Positions 46,600-57,837 of a stretch of DNA of 64,000 nucleotides are shown piece by piece. The notes beneath the pieces are model-generated. The model saw nothing but the letters and a program-made list of their open reading frames with translations, was not told where the DNA came from and did no database searches. Source of the DNA: Malurus cyaneus samueli (taxonomy: Eukaryota; Chordata; Aves; Passeriformes; Maluridae); assembly GCA_009741485.1 (NCBI GenBank), contig CM019238.1:9839477-9903476 (forward strand), read 5' to 3'. Positions within the stretch are counted from its first letter, which is position 1; each line of letters begins with the position of its first letter. The translations under genes and the position numbers were made by a program.

Positions 46600-49500
46600 C
46601 CCATGTCACCCCATGGTTTATTGCGGGGTCCGGATCCCAAACCCTCAGTGCCCTACAAAACGGGGCTCTGTGAAAAGGAAAACTCTGGTGAATAGCTGCA
46701 TCCCCCTCTGGCCAGCATTAATACATTCCTCTTTCCAGCCCTTCCACATGAAATGGAACCAAAGCTCTCCTCTCCTTCCTGGGAAGGAATAATCGGTTCT
46801 GCCGTGATCTTTTCCCTGGGAAAAAAAAAATACAGAAATTGCCCTTTTGTTTAGAGATATCTAAAAGAATAAATAAAAATATGTTAGAAAAAAGTCATGA
46901 TTACTGCATGTCCTAGGGATTATCTCTTTCTTCTTTTTATCACAACCTCTACTCTTCTGCACCAGGAATCAGAAGCATGAAGTTACTCAGTGCTTCATTG
47001 AACAGTGGACACTTTGCTTCTGACCACACACATCTATCAATTTCTGCAAGTCCCAGGGCTAAAAAAGGTTTGATTACAGATATAATATCTAACCTGCTGG
47101 AACTGCTAAAGGATTCATGAAGGATCAAGCATATGATGCAAATGAAATTAGCCATGAAATCATATTCCTTGATGAACTAAAGCTTTTAAAAGACATTATA
47201 AGGTTTTGCATGTTTGTTCTCAGTACATGTCAATACCTTCTTAAAACAATTGATGTCAGACCGAGTGTAAGATGCAGTAAAATTGTAATGCTGTACAGAA
47301 ATATTACAGTCCTCCTTCTCACATCCAGCAATAGACAAAAGGAATGTGAGTGTCTTAGAAAACCAGGATCAGCTTACCATCCAACAAAGGCTCCCAAAAT
47401 CATGCCAACTGCAAAATCCTTTCTCTCTACGAAGCAAGAGGGTAAGGTATTTTCTCTGCATTACAGGAAAACAGCTGAGAATGTGAGCTTGAGCTTGTTA
47501 CTGAAGTCCAACTATCACGTAAATTTTATTGTTATGGCTGCCACAATCAATAAAACAAATACTCATGTTAAATAAGACGCAGGGGATATTTGTTAGAGGT
47601 TGAATCCTACAAATAGTGAATATAATAACTTATGGAATTGAAGAGGAATCAGACATCTGATTCTACTAGCTACTGACCCCAGCTACTAAACTTTTTTTTT
47701 TTAAGGACAGCTGAAGGATTTGTTAAATATGAGAGGAACAGAGCTTCATTTTGCTCCCTCAGAACCACAAAGAGGAGCTAGGCTTTGGTAACTGCCAAAA
47801 TATTCTTGGTTTAGGAAGAACAGTGCCAAAATCAAGCTTCTGTCAGTTGGCTGGGCAAGAGGAGAATATCGCTGTGCAAATGCAAGAGTACATTGCTTTT
47901 AACAACCTTCAATCTCGTTCAGATGGCTGGAGCATGGGACAAACATCTTTCTGTACACGAACACAGGGTGTCTGTACCAGCTCTTGGAGGTGGAATTTGA
48001 TCCTTCAGTCTCCCCAAGGATTCCATGCGAGGGCAGAAACCCCTTGGGCAGCATCCTTGGCTGTCCCATTGCTTTCTGCACCCACAGGTGCATCAGTCCC
48101 TCTGTGACAATGTGACAATGACAATAAACCACCAGCTCAGTCCACTGAGATCCTGTAAAATGATGACACAGCACCACATGCCCGTGGCAGGATGCTATAG
48201 GGCAGGGATGGAGTACAGATGGAGTAAAGATGCAAACAGAGAAAGAATAATCTGTTTTCTGGTATTATTGATGATATTTCTGTTGCAAAGCAAGATATCT
48301 TCCATTTTGCTGAATTAAATAAACTATACTGTTCTTTTAATCCCACACCAGTTGCTGTTTTTCTTGTGTTATTAAACAGGAAAGGATTTGCTTGTTATGA
48401 TCGCTGCCATTAGATTTCATTTCAAGCTTCACTAAACTGGCATAAAGGAAAGAAGTTAATCAGCCTTCCCGTTATGTCTGCTTGGTTCAGAGCCCATTTC
48501 CTATGTGCAGGCAAGAGATCCAAATATTCAGGATTCTTCACTAAGAACAAGGGAGTGTTTGAACATATCAATGTTTGTACATAAGTCCTGAAGTAAATAT
48601 TCCAGTGGATATAAAGATGACATTCCAGCATGTAAACTACCTGAGCAGACCAATCATTTTCTCCTCTTCCAATTAATTAAACCTTAATTCAATGTCTGTC
48701 TCCTAACAGTCAAATCCTCCTAATGTAATTGCTCCTAACTCCTTGAGAGATCACTTTTTAGAAACAGGACTTTGCACTAAAGCAGTGAAGCCTGAGGAAA
48801 TACAAAATCCCCAGAGCAGGACTCTCCCTAACCTCTGAAATGCCCCATTCTTTGTGGTGGAACTGAGAAAGAGGAAAGACTTGCTGCTTTCAGAATTCGT
48901 GGTTTCATGTGTGCTGCTTTTACTGACAGTCTCCCACAGCCTACAGCAAGCCAGTTATTAAATATAAAGTTTATTTCTTCAAATAATTTTTTTTTCTTGT
49001 AATTAAGCCCAAAGGATAATTATAGATTTACTCCAAGTGTTTTGAAATTACATGAATGTTGAGAGTCACATGCAACCATGCTTAGACAAATGCATGACAC
49101 GCATGGTGAATGGGCTCTAGGTGTAGTTACTAAACACAAAATGAAATGCAAAGAGGCAGTGAGTGAACGTGCCTGACCAGACAATCCCTCCTGTCTGGGA
49201 CCCCCATTTGTTCGATGCCCGGGTTTCTGTGGTGGCTCTGACACGTCTGCTCTGGTTTTGTGACTGCTCTATGGGAAAGTACAGGGTTGCAAGCACACAA
49301 CTGAGAGAAATTAACTGCCTTCTGATAACAAATTGCATTGTGTCCACTTCCTCAGGACTGCATAACCGCTTTCCTATCTCACCATCTACACTCCTACCAT
49401 CTCAGTACATCAGTGTTTTACTGTCTTCTTCAGACTTCATTTTCTTCCCCAATGGCTCGGGTGTCACCTGATCATTCAAAATCCTCAGTTCTTCCACGAC

Positions 49501-50011
49501 ATCAGAAACAGGAATATGTCATTCCAGGAGGCCCTTCCTCGCTGAGCCCAGAGCTCCTGTCTCCTCAGGCCATTTTCCTTGCTGTCTCCCAGCCTCAATG
49601 CATTCTTCTCCATCTCCCTTTTCTCTGCCAAGCCAGCCTTTCTGATTTGTTTGGGTGTGGGGTTTTTGTTTTTTCCCCCTAATCAATAGTGTCTGGGCTG
49701 CAATATGATGGATGTTGATCCATCACATTTTATACTTCCTTCCAGTCGCAAATCCACCAAGTATTTTGTCCACCCATTTCCTCCCTGTTTCACACCACAG
49801 GCTCTTTTCTCTCTCATTCGCACCAAACTCCTGACTTCTCCCATTGTTTTTTGCCACACTTTTTGCCTTCCAGCACCAGAAAAACACGTATTAATGCTCC
49901 GGGTGGTGGTGCCATCCCCCTCCCCACCGCAGAGGCCGTGCCTGAAGGGGTTTCGCCCAGTCACCGCGGGCACCGAGCCCCGGAGAGCCCGGGACCATCC
50001 TCGGTGGGAGA
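46600..50011. other. Intergenic DNA upstream of LAMP2
   Basis: No gene is recognised. Open frames of up to about 160 codons near the end run into the GGAT repeat and have no family resemblance. The stretch contains scattered T and A runs (for example 47692-47702) and no identifiable transposon. Confidence 0.5.
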
Positions 50012-50253
50012 ATGGATGGAGGGATGGATGGATGGATGGAGGGATGGAGGGATGGAGGGATGGATGGAGGGATGGAGGAGATGGATGGAGGGATGGATGG
50101 ATGATGGATGATGGATGGATGGATGGATGGATGGATGGATGGATGGATGATGGATGGATGATGGATGGATGGATGATGGATGGATGGATGGATGGATGAT
50201 GGATGGATGGATGGATGATGGATGGATGATGGATGGATGGATGGATGGATGGA
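50012..50253. repeat. GGAT tetranucleotide array (about 240 bp)
   Basis: Tandem ATGG/GGAT units are interrupted by GGAGGGATGG variants at the left end and by GATGATGG triplet slips in the middle and right. The minus strand lacks stops and gives a false Ile-His-Pro-Ser repeat frame. Confidence 0.95.
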
Positions 50254-50530
50254 CAGCACCGACAGCCGGCTCAGGGCCACTGACAGCCGTGTCAGGAGAG
50301 GAGCACTGAGAGCACACTAACCCATTTCTCTCCCCCTTTGTATTTATTACAAACATGGACATTATCTTTATTCTTTATTTTTTTTCTCAGTGAAAGCCTC
50401 TATATTAAACTTCTCTGGATGCGCATCTCCTCTAAGCTACCCCTTCTCAGCCTAGAGCAGCCCCATCGCAAACCGCAAACACTGCCAAGAGGCAGAATAA
50501 GCTAGAGGCCACCGCGGCACAGCCCTGGGC

Positions 50531-50602
50531 TCCGTGGCCGGCTCCGTGGCCGGTGCCGTGGCCGGTTCCGTGGCCGGTTCCGCGGCCGGTTCCGCGGCCG
50601 CT
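50531..50602. repeat. 12-bp GC minisatellite upstream of LAMP2
   Basis: About six units related to TCCGTGGCCGGT lie end to end, with the last copies reading TCCGCGGCCGGT. They sit in the CpG island about 250 bases before the LAMP2 start codon. Confidence 0.85.
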
Positions 50603-50720
50603 GTCGGTGCCGGGGCTGCCACCGGACGGGGACCGGCGGGAGCAGTGCGACCCGCCCGCCCGAGGCGGCGCGCGCGAGCAGCGTCGCGACCACAGAATCG
50701 AGCGGCGGCGCCGAGCGGTG

Positions 50721-50845
50721 ATTGGCTGCGCGCGGGCGGCCCCGCCCCGCCCCTCACATGACCGCGCATTTGCGCGCCCGTCGCCCCGCCCGACCGCTCG
50801 CCGCCCCCGGTGTCCCCCGCTGCCGCAGCAGCAGCCCGCGCCACC
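50721..50845 (+). promoter_or_regulatory. LAMP2: LAMP2 proximal promoter: NF-Y, Sp1 and M-box/CLEAR-like sites
   Basis: In order there is an inverted CCAAT box (ATTGG, 50721-50725), GC boxes (CCCCGCCCCGCCCC around 50740-50753) and TCACATGAC at 50754-50762. The last matches the M-box/CLEAR-type E-box bound by the MiT/TFE family (MITF, TFEB), known regulators of lysosomal genes. It lies 84 bases before the ATG. The CpG island spans about 50510-51310. Confidence 0.6.
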
Positions 50846-53800
50846 ATGGGCCCGCGCCGCTCCGCCGCCTCCTCCTCCTCCTCCTGCCGTCACCCTCCTG
50901 CTGTCGCTGCTGCTGCTCGGTGTCTCGGTGAGCGGGGCGGCGCCGGGGCCTGGGGAGGGGTGGTGTCGCGTGTCCCCGCGGGCTGGTGCCGGCCCCCCCG
51001 CCCGTGGGCACGTGAGGCGGCGCAGCACCGGGGGCTCCCGGGGTCCCGGCCGCGGTGCGAGAGCCGGCCCTGAGCGGAGGCGCCGCCGCTGCCGCCCCCC
51101 GCGCTGCCACCCACGGCAGGGGAGGGGACGGGACAGCGGCGGGGCCGAGGCGGGCGAGCGGCACCGTGCGGGCAGGCCGGGAACCTCGGGGCGCTTCAGC
51201 CGAGGGCCGGGGCCGCAGCGGGCACCCCGGGCCCACCCGCGCGGCCCGGCCCGGCCGTTCCGCCAGCGCTGCTCGGCGTGGGGCCGCGGGCACGGCAACG
51301 GCTCTGCACGGGTTCACCGGCTTAGGAGTACAACGGCTGGGAAAAGTTCTCTAAAAACGCCAAAGGAATTTAACACCTGTGTCTTTCGAGCCGGAAATCG
51401 TGGAAACACGATGAAGGCACCCCGACTCCATCGCTTAGGGGTCAGCTTGTGTCGTAACCACTGATACAACGCATAAAATAATAGACCCTGCTCTACAAGC
51501 AGCACATTGTTCAAGTGCTGTGTTCGTGCCCTTTGGTTTATTCAGTGTGTCACCAGAAAGCTGATGCTTTTTTCAGAGGGTCATAATCTCAGGTTGAATG
51601 GGACCTCAAGGGTCAGCTGGTCCAGTCTTTCTTGGCAAAGGCATGGTCTAGACAAGATGGCCCAGCACACTGTCCAGCCAAATCTTAAAAGTGTCCAGTG
51701 TTGGGAAATCAACACTTTCAGATTAATAATCTATGTCTGGTAAAGTCTATAAAGCATTCTCTCACCTTTTGCCAGCTTTGATAATTTCATGGTGTGCTTC
51801 CTGTTTTTGATATTTTTTAAAAATCTAGCTATTCTTTCAGTGTCTGGCAAATTGAATATAGTCCTGACATAATTTGCTGCTTTGTAATGAGCTGTCCTGT
51901 TAAGTAGTTCTAGAAAATGAAGTAAAAACTATGTCTTAGTAGCTAATAATAATTTCTTACAGGTTTTTTCCAGTCCTATGCAGTGGAAGTAGATATAAAG
52001 GATGCCTCTAATGCTACGTGCCTGTATGCAGATTGGATGATGAGGTTCTTGATAACATATGAATCAAACAATGGTGATTATGTAAGTATTTGGGGGTAAC
52101 TATTGCTGAGAACTGAATTTTAATCTGAATAAAAGTTCAAGCACTTTTACCTAGGGTGTTCGATTTCTTACTTTCTTTTTTTACGAAGTCAGTTGAAAAC
52201 AATATTCTTATATAGTCATTATAAAACAAGAAGTTCTCAGTCATATGAATGAATGAAAGTATCCTGTTGCCCTTACTTAAATGACATATGCAAAAGTCAC
52301 CAAGTCTAACCCGTATTGGTGTAGTTATGTTCTTAGCCCAAGCAGTAAATATAATTGCAGCTCAACATGGTCAAGATTTACAGCCAAGGGAGATTTGTAC
52401 TTTTGTACTTGAATCTGACATGGCTGCTTTCTTAGGCAGGTGTCAGGGAGCCTTTATCATAATTTTCTAGAATAACCTAAAATAATCTCACTTGTGCAAG
52501 GTTTCAGCTAACTCCAGCAAATTTATAATGTTGTCATGGGGAAGAATTGCATGTGAATGCATTTAAAATTACCCCTTTCTTCTAGAAAACCACAACCCTG
52601 AATTTGTCATCCAGTGTGACACACAATGGAAGCGTCTGTGGCAATGACACACAAGCGGCAGTTGTGGCAGTGCAGTTTGGAGAAGGTCATTATTGGAGCA
52701 TTAACATCACAAAAAACAATGAAACTTACCAGGGAGACTTCATCACACTGACGTACAACACCAATGACACTGCTGTATTTCCTGATGCTAAAAGAAAAGG
52801 TAACGTTCAGTGCAGAATCTGACTTGCAAAGCAATCCCAGCCACAAGTGTCAGACCTCGTGCACCTGACCTGGCTTGGCTTTTTCAAAGTTAGGAGGACT
52901 GGCAACGAGTATTGAGTTCTGTACCACATGCTGCCAGCTGCTGTTCTTTGTACCTGCCTGCTGGCTAAGAATGCAGACCAGTTGGCTTCACTGAATGTGT
53001 AATTCCTGTAAGTGCAAGAGAAGGGGAGGATAAACAGCTTTGATCAGTGAAGTGCTGGTAGACAGCAGGCACATGGAAGATTAATTTTCGTGTGCACTGC
53101 TTGACCTTCCACCTTGCCAAGCAGTACAGTGTTATGCTATCTGTGTACTAATGCCTACTAATAACAGGGTTTTTTCTCCTTAAAAACTAAAGTAAAAGGG
53201 TTCACCTTCCTAATGGCTTGTCTAGTTCTGCAAGCTTGCTTACTCCTGCATTACCTAGCGCTTCAGGTCAGCGCACGTAGGGAAAGCATTCAAGAGAGCT
53301 TAGGATTGTTAAACTTAAATATTTCTTAGCCTTTGTGTTATGGAATGATATAAATCATAGCACTGCCACTAAGTTCTTGTAGTTCATAAGACATTAAAAC
53401 ATTTGTACTTATTTTATTTGCAGGACCAGTTACTGTTCTTGTGAAGGATCCTTTGCATCCAGTTCAACTGAACACTGTCTTCGTGTGTCATAATTCCTAC
53501 TTTGTTGAAGGAGAAAATGTAACACAGATTTTCTGGAATGTTACTGTGCAGGCTTTTGTTCAGAATGGCACAGTCAGTAAAAAAGGTGAGCGTTTCAGTT
53601 TGTGAAAGAGCCTTTTTGTGTTGCACCTTAGTGCAGGGAGCAAAGTCCCATAATAAAAATTCCACCAGTTCTAAGATGTGCTGTGTTTAGTAATATTTGT
53701 CTAAATATCCTTTAGTACTTCTTTCCTTGTTCCTGGAAAAATAGATTAGGAGAACAGATTTGGTAGTGTGCTGTAGTGTTGATTGTTTGCATGCCAAGGT

Positions 53801-56800
53801 GGGAGTCTGCTCAAGTGTGTATTCCAGTAACTGGGGCATTAAGAATAAGCACTTCAGAGCTACTGTTGCTGAGTAGATCATTTGAGTTTGAGGGGTTTTA
53901 GCTGACTGCTTCCACTTCCACTGGTAGCCTCTGCTGTTGCATTTGAATAGTCCAGAGCCTATTATCTCATAGCTCAGAAAAGAGATAAGCACATCACCAT
54001 GCTGTGTACAGCATAATAAGGTCACTTACTTGGCCTACAGCAAATACATGTCACACTATTATAAAAACTATCTTTGTGTGTTTTGCTTCTGTGTCTTGGA
54101 GGCAAGTGGTACTGAGTGTGGATTTAAAACTGAGCATTACAGAACTTCTGAAAATAAGTGGTAGCAACACATTGTTTGGAGTACTGTGCCACAGTGCTTC
54201 TGTCTTGGTGATTAGCAGACTGCCAATGAGCCTAGATTTCAACAAAGAAATTGGTATCTGTATTGAACTGGCCTCTGAGTAGTAAGACTTCAATAAAGTT
54301 TGAGCAATGAAATGGTGATTGAAATGTCTTTTCAGAGTCTAGATGTCCTGCTGATACTCCTACTTCTGCACCTACTGTTCCACCCACTACTTCCAATGTA
54401 ACTACTGCATCTACCACCACTTTGGCACCTGCTCCAACCTCTGCTCCCATACCTGTGGAGAATCCAGACACAGGAAACTATTCTCTAAAAAGCGGAAATA
54501 AAACTTGTTTCCTGGCTACTGTTGGGCTACAACTGAATGTTTCCCAAGACAAGGTACTTCTTTTTTTCTTTCGAAGAGTAAAAGGTTTCTGTGGTATTTG
54601 GTGTGAAATCTGAATGTGGGGTATTTTGCTTTGTACACTGCTGGCTCTCCTTAGAGCTGCTTCTAAGTATTGTATCTAACATCTCTCTGACATCAGAATA
54701 GTTTTGTGGTATAGTACCTGTCTCCAGAAACTTTACATGGATTCAACAGAATTTGTTACTGGGAATATTTCTAACATGATTAAAAGTCTGGAACTTTCTT
54801 AGCTGTTATGGCTGTTGTTCCCTGTGGATACTGTCCTTCCCCTCAGAAGGAGCCTGGTAACCTGCTGTGTTAGGGAACAAAGTAAGACTTCTCAAGCAAT
54901 TTGTTTGCCTCAGTATTGCCAGCATGTAAATTTTACTCAAACAGCCTTGGTTAGATATTAGCCTGGCTCACTCTTCCTGCTGTTGTTTATGACAAACTCT
55001 TCTAATCCAGGACTGTTCATGACTGAAACAATGTATTCCAAAGGCAGCTGAATGTCTTTGATACGCTTTGTCTGTATTTCAGCCTCATCTGATCAACATC
55101 AATCCAAAGACAACTGTCGCAGATGGTGTCTGTGGTAACACAACAGCTACTCTGAAATTGAATGATGGAAATAGCACACTGATTGGTTTCACATTTGCTG
55201 TTGTAAGTACCTTCTTTTATTTTAAGCTAAGTTTTCGTTTAACAGCATTGCATGGGGATCACTCATAGTGAAATCCTTCTGTTGCTTGCTGGTGGTAAGC
55301 TGTTCTCATATGGGAAGTGGAACTGGCCAGCTGAGTGCCTCAAGACAAATGGAGAACTGGGTTAAAGTTGTCGGAACTGTAGGACTGGTAAATGTGTTGG
55401 CTTTTGTAAAGCATGTGTTCTTAAAGTTACAAATGCAGAATTACACACTGACCCTTGGTTCTTGTTTCTTAAACAGAAAAATACAAGTGCAAGTGTACAA
55501 AAGTTCTATCTGAAAGAGGTGAATGTTACGCTGCTCAACCGTCTGAATGGTTCTGGTAAGAAACAGTATCTGCCTTAAATGAGTGTAGTATTTTATTCAG
55601 TGTCTGTATCCAATACGTCTGACTATTTTTAAGTGTGTCCATGCTTACTGTTAGCTCCTACATAATGTATCTAGAAGTTGGTATGAGCAAAAATAATAAT
55701 CAGAAATGTCTTTAAGAATTATTTTAAATAGCAGTGTGGGACCAATTCACAATTCTGTAAACTTCTGCTAATGGAATCTCTATGTAAATTAAGAGGGCTT
55801 CTTTATAACTGTTTTCAGTAGTGTAATTTTTTTAGGTGAAATACAATTGTATCAACTTTGAAGTTTTTTTCCGTAAGCCAGCTGTTGTTTTATTTGATTT
55901 AAGATGCTGCTGTGTCTTCCAACCACTTGTACTTTCACTGGGAAGAGAGGCAGAGTCCTTAAAAAACTGAAACATTCTTTTTTCCAAAATAAACATACAT
56001 TGTTTTCTTTTTTTTTTTAATTGTTTGTCATGGCTGTAGCAATTAAAGGGCAGTAAAGCTAAAACTCTTGCAACTCTGCAACATTGAGATGAGTGGAGTT
56101 ACAAGGGATGCCTGATGTCATGTATATATGAAGGAGAGGTTACTTCTAAGTACTGTAGTAGCTTCAGTCCCTGATTTCTGGTTAAGCAGATCAATCCCAC
56201 TTTGCACTATTTTTTTTTCAGACTAGTCAGTGTGTTGAAGTGTTGGCTCCTATAGATTCAACTCATCAGCTTTACTGTATTGCAACTGCTTGCATTTGAA
56301 CTGAACATGCAAATGCTATTTCTTTTTTTCCCCTTTGTTTAGTCATCTCAAGTGCAGATAACACCAATTTGAGCAAGTGGGATGCTTTCCTTGGTAGCTC
56401 TTACATGTGCCGAAAAGAGCAAACTCTTCAGATTAATGAAGATGTTCAAGTACATACTTTTAATCTATGGATTCAGCCATTCCTTGTGGAGGCAAATAAG
56501 TTTGCTACAGGTAAGTTGCATTTTTATTTTTTAACAATGCTTTCAAAATTCTTACTTGCTAAAAAGTACCAGCATTAGGTGCAAGCACTTTATCTCAGAA
56601 GCTCTTGTTCAATTTTTTAAAATATGTTCCTACGTACATGGAATGAAGAGAAGTTCTGAGTCTGGCATTCAAGTTCAAGCAAAGCTTTGTTCTCACTTAA
56701 GAAATGTCTGCCAAGTGTGTGGTTCTCCTTCACAAAACATCAGTGAACCAGAGATACTGACAGGGGACTTAAGCATTGCTGTGCAGAATAGGTTAGAAAT

Positions 56801-57837
56801 TACCTGACAACATCTTGACATATAGCTTTTTGTAGCTCAGATATGTAAGAAAATTGGACAGAACTTTTGCAGAAGTGGTCTTTGGAAATACAGTTAGGTA
56901 TTTTGTTTCTTTTTAGCTGTCAGTCTGAGGAATAGGAGTGTTGGGGAAAAACAAACCGACAACACTTCCTTCAAAGGCAGTCTTGAATATCCAGAACTAA
57001 AGAGAGATTCTGAAATGTTTGTTTCCTACATTGTCTTGATCTTGTCTGGAGAAAACTGGAATGCCAGTTTTATATTTATATTCCTCTTAATATTTAGTGC
57101 AAACTGGTCTTTGTGCTTAATGATAATACTTGCAGCATAGTCTTATTGGGCTAGACTGATCTGTAGACACATAGATTGAGAAGTTCTGTTTTTAGGCTGA
57201 AGTCAGATAACTCTCCAGATGTGTTTAGGGTAAACAGGCTTTCTAAAGAGTCTTCACTGTGTAGTTAAAGTAGCTAGCTTTCTTCTAATTATAGTTATTT
57301 TATCTGTGTAACATGTCATTCTGGATAGATTCTTGATACCAAATCTAGGTCACTTTTTATCCTTAATGACTGAAAGCACCAATCAGACTTGCCTTATATG
57401 AAATAGATAAGCCTACTTCTTGAATGTTAGAAGAATGGCTTCTCCCTTGTCTACTGCAGATCTTGTGCACAGGAAAATTCATACACCCTTAGCTTGCTAT
57501 AGGTTATCAAACACACTATGTGATCGTAATGCTTAAATATGCTAAATGTAGCCATGAGACCTGTGCAGTTCTTTCTCTCTTAGTTTAAATAATACTTGAC
57601 TTTTTAACACCTTTGTATTAAGGAAAACAGATTTTTATACCACACTTGGCAAATATTCTGTATTTATTCCTTATTGCAACCTTTTTCTCACCTACAGCCC
57701 AGGAGTGTTCGCTGGATGATGACAGCATTCTTATCCCAATTGTAGTTGGTGCTGCACTTGCTGTCTTGATTGCCATTATAGTGGTTGCTTACATAATTGG
57801 CAGAAGAAAAAGCTATGCTGGATATCAAACTTTGTGA
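50846..57837 (+). CDS. LAMP2: LAMP-2, isoform B (nine coding exons)
   Basis: This is a heavily glycosylated type I lysosomal membrane protein needed for autophagosome-lysosome fusion. Exons: 50846-50927, 51963-52081, 52586-52799, 53424-53585, 54336-54553, 55083-55202, 55477-55555, 56343-56510 and 57698-57837 (exon 9B). They total 1302 nt and 433 residues. The ATG has a perfect Kozak context (GCCACCATGG). The exon 1/2 junction is phase 1, as in human LAMP2. The product has a signal peptide, two Cys-bonded luminal domains with many N-glycosylation sites (NGS, NDT, NET, NGT), and a Pro/Thr hinge at about residues 197-236. A transmembrane helix follows at about 398-421, then a tail [11 protein letters not shown] whose YQTL is a tyrosine-based lysosomal signal. 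The tail and the ECSLDDD start mark isoform B. The signal peptide is unusually Ser/Ala-rich. Identity is secure; exon 1 is the least certain part. Confidence 0.96.
51575..51720 (-). mobile_element. Degraded CR1-like LINE 3' fragment in LAMP2 intron 1
   Basis: The plus strand reads like the reverse complement of a CR1 3' end: GGTTGAATGGGACCTCAAGG, then GGTCAGCTGGTCCAGTC, and later CCAGCACACTGTCCAGCC followed by CCAGTGTTGGG. This resembles the familiar bird CR1 consensus of that part, with substantial divergence, suggesting an old insertion. Boundaries are approximate and subfamily is not assigned. Confidence 0.6.

Noticed and set aside
49705..50362. Open frames of 130-160 codons encoding repeats such as HPSIHPSI or DGWMDGWM
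   Set aside because: They are translations of the GGAT array.
50880..50930. Leu-rich frame ([13 protein letters not shown]) as the true LAMP2 signal peptide
   Set aside because: It has no ATG and would need an indel plus the second acceptor. The ATG frame with the first acceptor reproduces the conserved phase-1 junction. Kept as a finding to check.
50447..51464. Long open frames (up to 303 codons) on both strands over the LAMP2 CpG island
   Set aside because: GC-rich DNA has few stops. Only the short ATG frame at 50846 joins correctly to LAMP2 exon 2.
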